Shown: positions 58,002-64,000 of the stretch, piece by piece
Layout: each line of letters opens with the position of its first letter
Numbering within the stretch: position 1 is the first letter of the stretch
NCBI GenBank assembly: GCA_002286715.1
Contig: NSJX01000026.1
Location: forward strand, 186,001-250,000
Length of the DNA: 64,000 nucleotides
Direction of reading: 5' to 3'
Origin: Dentipellis sp. KUC8613
Lineage: Eukaryota > Basidiomycota > Agaricomycetes > Russulales > Hericiaceae
Made by a program: the position numbers and the translations under genes
Notes under the pieces: generated by a model
What the model was told of the DNA's origin: nothing
What the model saw: the letters and a program-made list of their open reading frames with translations, nothing else
Database searches by the model: none

Positions 58002-58974
58002 ATGCGTTCGTTCGCCGTCAATGCTTTCGTGGCCGTTGTCTTCGGGTTGCAGATCGCGTCCGCCGTTGCTGCGCCTGTGAACGGGACAGACACTAGCGAC
58101 TCTGCCGTGTGAGCACATCCTAGCTTTCGACTCCCTCCTCCGCCGGAATTAATCCGTATACTCCGAAAAATATAGCGCCGCTCAAGAGGCGAATCTTCCC
58201 CCCAACCAAAGCCGCACAGGGATTTGCGGAAGTCCTGCTTTCAACCCTTTTATGTGCTTACATATTCCTCCTTTTGTCGCCCTGCTTTTACTGACACTAA
58301 CGCGCATGATGCTAATAGCAAAGGGCCCAAGTCCGATATCGCTATCGTTGGAAAGAACGGGAAGCAAATTAATCTCGGAGATCTTTGCAAAGGCTTGTGC
58401 GTGCACCATATTTTGTCCGTTTCCCTTGTAATCCTGAAACGTCTTTTCCTAGTCCCATTCCTTCGTAAGTTATCTTCTCTTTTTCTCATGGGCTTTGTGA
58501 ACACATATGACATAGGTCGAGGTGAGTCCTGACTTGTCCCAGACAGCGTCAATCCTGAGTTTGCTTCCGTAGCGTCATTGCGACTGCAGCTCCCACCGCG
58601 AGCATTGGCGGTGGCGACGGACAGTGTGCGACAGTGACCGTCACAGTGACTGCGTGAGTCTAATTTACGACACACCTTGACCCTACTTACACTCATGCTG
58701 ACGTTCGTGGCCACAGGACTGGGGGCACGGCGGATCCCACTCAGGCTACGTATGCTCTATAATTTCTCGAATTGAGACCAGCACTCACATCGTAACTATT
58801 TCTTCCAGCACCATCGATCCTTTAAGCCCGATATCATTGCCCACGCCGATAATCTCCAGCCCGCTCTCGCTTCCGACCAACCACAGGATCTTGCCGATAA
58901 TGTAAGTTTCCCTATACATCTACGACTGTGACGTTCCGTTCACAAACTTTCTCCACTCCAGCGACAGCGCGTGA
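58002..58974 (+). CDS. Small secreted protein, tandem family member 1 (unknown function)
   Basis: The start at 58002 gives signal peptide MRSFAVNAFVAVVFGLQIAS followed by AVAAPVNGTD. About nine small exons were read by comparison with paralogue 3. Exon 2 encodes AAQEANLPPNQSRTGIC. Exon 3 encodes SDIAIVGKNGKQINLGDLCK. Then come micro-exons of 12 nt (58453-58464) and 6 nt (58516-58521). An exon at 58573-58653 encodes GGGDGQCATVTVTVT. The tail is Pro/Ser/Thr-rich (DPLSPISLPTPIISSPLSLP), and the TGA is at 58972-58974. Three cysteines remain in the mature protein of roughly 140 residues. The splice between exons 2 and 3 is uncertain because its donor (GTCCTG) is weak. No known domain is recognised. 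It could be an effector-like or cell-wall protein, which is inference only. Confidence 0.6.
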
Positions 58975-59708
58975 GGGAATTGGTACGGAGATTGTATGTG
59001 TTCGTGATAGGTCAATATATGTGGTTTGAGCAAGGCGCGAAAGCGCTTATAACCAGCGAAGGCCCTTGAAAGTCAACCTGGCCATCACGATCCTCTTAAC
59101 ATTCTCCGATAGATTGACGCTGCACGCACTGTTCGTGTCGTCGAAGTTCCGGTGAAGGTCATCCTTGTGGCAAATCTAAGTTGAGGTCAAGCCGGAAGTG
59201 ACGGTTCCAGCACGCTTGACAAACCGCATGAGACGCGCTGTTCCAGTCTCCGGCATAGACTCACCGTTTAATCAAAACACCTACTGGAGTTCAGGCCCGC
59301 CAAACATCGTACCTGCTTTGCGGCTAATTGGTGCCGCCATCGTACACGCTGGCCAGGGGTTATGCGGTCTGTGGGTCGTCCTTCTGGTCAGAGAATTCCC
59401 TGGATTTTCTTCGACATCGCATTGATAATCAGCCATCCACGATAGATCCTGTTTCAAGCTGCGTCTTCCCCGGTGCGATCTTTTTAGGAATGCTAATCCC
59501 ACCGCCGGCTTCTGCGGCAGTAGTACCCCTGTAATGACATCTCGCTGCGAGACCGCCGAATTTCTTGTTCACCAAGATTTCCGAATGAACAGGTCTCGAA
59601 ATCATCTGGCAGGCAAATATCCAAGAGTGCGTTGAAGCTGAGGTGAGTGGTGATACTATTGCTGCCTAATCAAGAGACGTGAAACGTTTCGGCAACATCA
59701 ATGAGGTG
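58975..59708. other. Intergenic region between secreted protein genes 1 and 2
   Basis: About 730 bp, with short overlapping ORFs and no domain. It likely holds the 3' UTR of gene 1 and the promoter of gene 2. Confidence 0.4.
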
Positions 59709-59714
59709 TATAAA
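59709..59714 (+). promoter_or_regulatory. TATA box of small secreted protein gene 2
   Basis: TATAAA in GTGTATAAAAGGG, 118 bp before the start codon. Confidence 0.6.
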
Positions 59715-59826
59715 AGGGCCGGGGAAATCCAAGGAGGCGGACATTTCGCCCCGGCTCACTTTCGAGGTCTCGTTAGACTTTCCACCGTACAACCAGTCAC
59801 GACAATTTTTAGTCAAGCTACTAGCC

Positions 59827-60184
59827 ATGCGTCCGTTCATCTTCACTGCCTTCGCGGCTGTTCTCGGCGGTCTGCAAGCTGTCTCCGCCTTTACCGTTCC
59901 TATCACTTCGACTGTAATGTGAGTGCTCCGCCGTTTCTCGCCGTCCTTAGTAACATCAAACTGACGACACCACATGGCAGCGTTACCAGCACTGTCACCC
60001 CGACCAGTTCTCCTGGTAGCTGCCAGTGCCCGACCACCGTTACTGTGACTGTGTACGTTTGATCATCCTTATCATGTGGTCTGCGCGTGCGATTGACCTC
60101 GCGCTTGGTTCTTTCTACACTAGCGGTCCAACCGAGACGATATCTATTCCCTCGCCATCGGGGACTAGTTCTTTCGCTTTCTAG
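59827..60184 (+). CDS. Small secreted protein, tandem family member 2 (short form)
   Basis: The start at 59827 gives MRPFIFTAFAAVLGGLQAVS followed by AFTVPITST, a signal peptide related to those of the two neighbours. Two introns (about 59918-59979 and 60055-60125) join it to TSTVTPTSSPGSCQCPTTVT and then PTETISIPSPSGTSSFAF, with the TAG at 60182-60184. The mature protein is about 55 residues. It keeps the Cys-containing segment followed by alternating Thr/Val but lacks the GKNGK/LCKG region of members 1 and 3 and the micro-exons that follow it. Function unknown. Confidence 0.55.
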
Positions 60185-60794
60185 TATCTGAGCGCTACGG
60201 TGCGTTCAATCACAAAACAATGTGGTCTCTCGTCGCTCAACTTGACACTCCTTCGTCTTGTAGCTTTCTCCGTAGATAATATTCATTATTGATTTCACGA
60301 GGCCTGTTGATGGCCAGTCCAATTTCAGTCAGTTCGGTCCCACTTTGATGGGCCAATACTTGCGAGTTGAACGAGATACGGACGCGTGTGTGGCCATGAA
60401 CCGGCTACACGACATGGAATTCAGACCTGGGCTGGCTCCAGGTTACCGCATCCTGCTATTCTCCGCATGCACGAGCATCGGGGCCGACACGTCAATTGTC
60501 GCACGAAAAAATAGCATCACCTCACTTGGGAGCATCGCCACCCGAGTCGGAATCAGCCGTATGATCTAGGACCGGAAACGTGCAGAGTACTGTCACGCTA
60601 AGTGAGTGCTCTCCCGGGGGATTCCTTGGAAACAATAGCCGGCCCGGCCATAGCCTCGAATGATAGGATGATTTTCTCGCACTATCAAGGATCGTCGAGT
60701 TCTAGCGGATCCAACATCAGCGATGCTGCCAAGTACTCGACGACGATCCTCCGGCTGATCCTGATGTCCTGCTTTTTTGAAAATTCAGCGATAG
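60185..60794. other. Intergenic region between secreted protein genes 2 and 3
   Basis: About 610 bp with no supported gene. It precedes the conserved promoter block of member 3. Confidence 0.4.
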
Positions 60795-60800
60795 TATAAA
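60795..60800 (+). promoter_or_regulatory. TATA box of small secreted protein gene 3
   Basis: TATAAA 149 bp before the start codon, the same spacing as in member 1. Confidence 0.7.
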
Positions 60801-60943
60801 ATCCTCGACGGAAGATATCTTGTCCTCAGCCTGGTCTGCTCCTCCGCTTTCATTCATTCCATTCGGTGCCGGTCACTCGTGGAATTCCTTGCTCTCTCGA
60901 TCACATTTACGTTCACGTCAATCTTCTAGCCAATCTCTCCATC

Positions 60944-61793
60944 ATGCGTTCATTCACCCTCGGTGCCTTCGTTGTCGTTCTCTTCGGGTTGCAGATTGCG
61001 TCCTCAGCAGCTGCGCCTATCGACTCGACCGATCTTGATGTGTGAGCTAATCTATCCTGCAAGTCCTATTCTGCTTCCGCTCATTCATCGCTCGGGATGA
61101 CTTAGCATTGCCCAAGAGAATAACTTGCCTCCAAATTTGACTCGCGCAGGGCTCTGCAAGAAGTAAGCATTTATCATGCTGGCTAATATCGACGTTTACT
61201 CACCAAGTGTTTCTAGCTTCAGCACAGATCCGTAGGCACCAACATTCTCTTCTCGTGTCTCTGCTGATTTCGACCATTGCAGTCACGTTCCCCAGCCAGA
61301 CATCGTGTTCATCGGAAAGAACGGGAAAGTGATTGACCGCTCCAAACTTTGCAAAGGATTGTACGTGTCCGCATAGACTTCATGTTTGGCGAACGAGCCG
61401 CTGACGTTTCGAAAGTAACCAATCTTCGTAAGTGATTCTCTGCGCACCTGATAGGTGCCCCTGACCCCAGGATGAATATGTGTCTCGTAGGTCAAGGTAT
61501 GTACCGGATTAATATTTGGTCATATACGAAAATTCCTTATGTCTATTTTGTGCATCAGTTTAAGCCCGACAGCGACGGGTACCGCAGGCGACGGCCAGTG
61601 CGCAACATCGGTGACCGTCACCGTAACTGCGTGAGTCCCACCTCCTCTCGTACTCCCGGCCTCTTGCTCATATGTTCCGATGTTTACAGCACTGCGGGCG
61701 GACAAACTGCGGTTCCAACTGAGTACGTTCCGTCCTCTCCGCATGTATATCTCTCTCGCTAAGCTTTACTTCTCTAGCGTCTTCCCCCAGTGA
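60944..61793 (+). CDS. Small secreted protein, tandem family member 3 (unknown function)
   Basis: The start at 60944 gives MRSFTLGAFVVVLFGLQIAS followed by SAAAPIDSTD. All junctions read cleanly as GT..AG. Exon 2 encodes AQENNLPPNLTRAGLCK. A short exon encodes FSTD, and the next encodes PQPDIVFIGKNGKVIDRSKL and then CKG. Micro-exons of 12 nt (61416-61427) and 6 nt (61491-61496) follow. The exon at 61560-61630 encodes GTAGDGQCATSVTVTVT, and the end is GGQTAVPTDVFPQ with a TGA at 61791-61793. Splicing at a nearby CAG could extend the tail instead. The mature protein of about 100 residues has three Cys, in the same context as member 1. No known domain. Confidence 0.62.
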
Positions 61794-62287
61794 TGAGCGC
61801 GTACGTTTAGCGATTGTGATTATTCTTGGAGGTCCTTCTGACAGTACGCGCTAGTGCTTCGCTTGCTTACCCATTCTACTTGCAGCGAAAGTGATGCAGA
61901 GTAAAGGGATAGACTTTAGGGTATTTATTCGCATTTCAGAGGAGATTGTGGTATACGTATTTGTGGCAGGCATAGTGATCGAAGTCGCGTATAAGCATGA
62001 TCAACTTGCCTTGATGTCGAAGATGCCGTGAATGAGCCACGCCCATCGGATGTGAGGGATCGTAACTACGTGCATAATACAATTTCAACTCGAAGCCAGT
62101 GCGACGAAACTAGATGCCATTGTCTACGCGAGCGTATATAGTAGAGTACCGTCCATGAGCCGTAAAGCATGCATGCAAGAAACCCCGCCGATGCCGATGT
62201 CAATACCAATGTCAATGCCAGATGCAACAAGAAAATAGTCTAAGTATGAGCATGCCACACCGCCTCCCAGCCTTTCACCCCTCTCGA
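61794..62287. other. Convergent 3' region, secreted protein 3 / phosphoesterase
   Basis: About 490 bp between converging genes. A short ATGCCGATGTCAAT-type imperfect repeat lies at 62185-62222. No gene is supported. Confidence 0.4.
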
Positions 62288-64000
62288 CTACCAAAACATC
62301 ACCACCGTCAAAAATACACAAATCATCACCGCCGGCCACGCGACCGCCCACAAGTCGCCCGTGAACCGCCTCAGCAGGCCTGCGTCCCTGTCACGTCGGC
62401 GGCCCCAGCCCCAGCGCCGCCACTGCCACCACCTGAACCGTGGCACGCATCCTATCGACGCGCGCCGCCGCGGAGCATGCGCGTACGCGACACCGACACC
62501 GGTGGGCGGGGGCGAGAGCTTTGGCAGACGCCAGTCGCGCGGGCTGATGACAGGCGCAGGCAGCCCGTCGGGGATGACGAGCTCGACATCGTCTGCGGTG
62601 CCGCCCTCGGCGGTGTTGAGCGCGAGGTCAAGGTCCGAGTCGTTCCGCACGCCCATGGGAATGTACCCGTTCCCGTTGCCATTCCCGTTTCCCTCTTCTA
62701 TTACAATGGCCGCTGGCCGCTCGCGCTTCGGCATGCCACCTCTCCCCTTGTTCGCACCGCTGCTGCTGCTACCTGGACCGCTCGTCGCGCTGTAGTGCAG
62801 GACTATGAGGACGCTGATGGCGAGCAGCGGCAGATAGAATCCGAGGTAGATCCGGATCTGGTCAGGGAGGAGGCAAGCAGCGTCCGCGAAGGTTGCCTTC
62901 TCGATTGGGTTTGCGGTGCTTGCGTCGGGGTTGAAGAGCGTGAGGAGGTGGAAGCCCGGCCGGCGGACGCCCATCGCCATGGAGAACGATTTGACACTGA
63001 TTTCACGCACGTCCGTGGGCGACATCGGCTGGTCGTCGTCGTATGGGAGCGAATGGGTGTAATCACAATAATCGTGGTCGTCCCCGCTATGAAATACAGA
63101 TTCAGGAGTGCAATAAGATGGAAAGACAAGAATATAAACCTGAAGATGAGCGAAGGCCGGAAATTCTCGAGGAGCATGGCAGACGTCGCCTGACTGAGCA
63201 TGTTCTGGTACTCGTATCCTCGACCCGAGAGGATGGTCCCCCTTTCGCTTAGAGGGCCACAAAACGAGTTGTCGGGTCTCCATAACGGAATGTGGCTGAA
63301 CAAAATCGACGGTGTGCGTGGGTTATCTGCAAATAATCCCCGTTTGTCAGTCCGGTTTCTATTTCGGGCCGGAGCGCACGTACTGCCTCCAGAGGTAATG
63401 GATGCGACAAATTTGGCCTCTACGATCTCTTTCGGGAGTTGTTGTGCGTAGCTCACGCCCGTTGTCGCACGCTCTTTTTCTTGTTCAACAAGTTTCGGCG
63501 CGTCGATGAGCATGAGCCTTTTCGTATCCGCGCAAATAGAGCCAAACAAACCATTAGATAACTTCCACATGGAGACCGGCCATACTCACGAATGGTTCGC
63601 AAGAGTCACATGCTGGTTGAGTGGGCCAAAGGACGTCACGTAGCGCAGGCGTGCCAGCCTCGTCCCTTCAGGAGCATCTCCAATACTTCGTCGAACGAAC
63701 GATGAGTCTCGGCGTACTATTATAAAAGCCGACCGAAGTACTCACCCGACATCGTGGTTTCCCGGGATGTAGTACGTCGGCAAGGAGGGCGGTGCTGCGA
63801 AAATGCTCCAGAAACGCTCCAGGTACGTGTGGTACCTGAAAAGCCGATTGAATACGCCGAGTCGGTCGGGATATGGGATGCCGCAAACACTCACGCCTTG
63901 GGCGAGGACACGGCGCGTCCATTGTCCATCATGTCTCCCAGGAAGATCACAACGTCCGGCTTGAGCGTCTTAGCGACGCGCCACGACTTGCGCATGTTGT
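62288..64000 (-). CDS. Cdc1/Ted1-like metallophosphoesterase (5' end beyond window)
   Basis: The sequence enters from the right edge with KTLKPDVVIFLGDMMDNGRA (63905-63995), the first metal-binding block of calcineurin-like phosphoesterases. YIPGNHDVG follows near 63745-63775, and later SGDDHDYCDYTH near 63040-63080. Spacing and context match the ER/Golgi Cdc1-Ted1-PGAP5 group, which removes ethanolamine phosphate from GPI-anchor mannose and needs Mn2+. Downstream are a membrane helix (IRIYLGFYLPLLAISVLIVL), an Asn-Gly repeat, a loop rich in Trp and Arg (RFRWWQWRRWGWGRRR) and a final helix LWAVAWPAVMICVFLTVVMF before the stop at 62288-62290. The N-terminus lies outside the window. Confidence 0.85.

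Overview
The window is nuclear DNA from a filamentous basidiomycete, most likely a white-rot polypore (Polyporales). The grounds are dense short introns (about 45-80 bp, GT..AG), a tandem array of class II manganese peroxidases, a secreted AA9 copper monooxygenase, fungal elongation factor 3 and a Tom1-type HECT ligase. No species can be named from the sequence alone. Exons were read by hand, so gene ends are firmer than individual splice sites.

Layout. 0-6.5 kb: a single-pass membrane protein (-) and eEF3 (+). 7.3-8.8 kb: AA9 LPMO (+). 9.8-16.0 kb: a homeodomain factor (-) head-to-head with an NDR-family kinase carrying a CRIB-like motif (+). 16-18.2 kb: gene-poor. 18.2-23.7 kb: an MscS-type channel with an EF-hand (+), convergent with RPB3 (-), whose C-terminal tail is rich in WG/GW. 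24.0-36.2 kb: a 12-kb HECT E3 ligase of the Tom1/HUWE1 class (-), sharing a 284-bp divergent promoter with SUB1/PC4 (+). 37.2-42.4 kb: a mitochondrial ABC1/ADCK1-Mcp2-like kinase and a TBC RabGAP (both -). 42.8-50.5 kb: three tandem manganese peroxidases (-). 52.2-55.4 kb: a PL14-like polysaccharide lyase and the small subunit of arginine-specific carbamoyl-phosphate synthase (both -). 55.8-56.3 kb: a 515-base run of N. 57.9-61.8 kb: three tandem small secreted-protein genes (+), apparently paralogous and built of tiny exons. 62.3 kb to the end: a Cdc1/Ted1-like phosphoesterase, cut by the window edge (-).

Functional threads. The peroxidases, the AA9 enzyme and the lyase are secreted enzymes of lignocellulose or polysaccharide attack. 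The rest is mostly housekeeping or signalling (translation, Pol II, ubiquitin, Rab, NDR kinase, osmotic channel, arginine synthesis). The least explained parts are the secreted-protein array with conserved 12-nt and 6-nt micro-exons, and a 27-codon upstream ORF before the carbamoyl-phosphate synthase gene that resembles the fungal arginine attenuator peptide.
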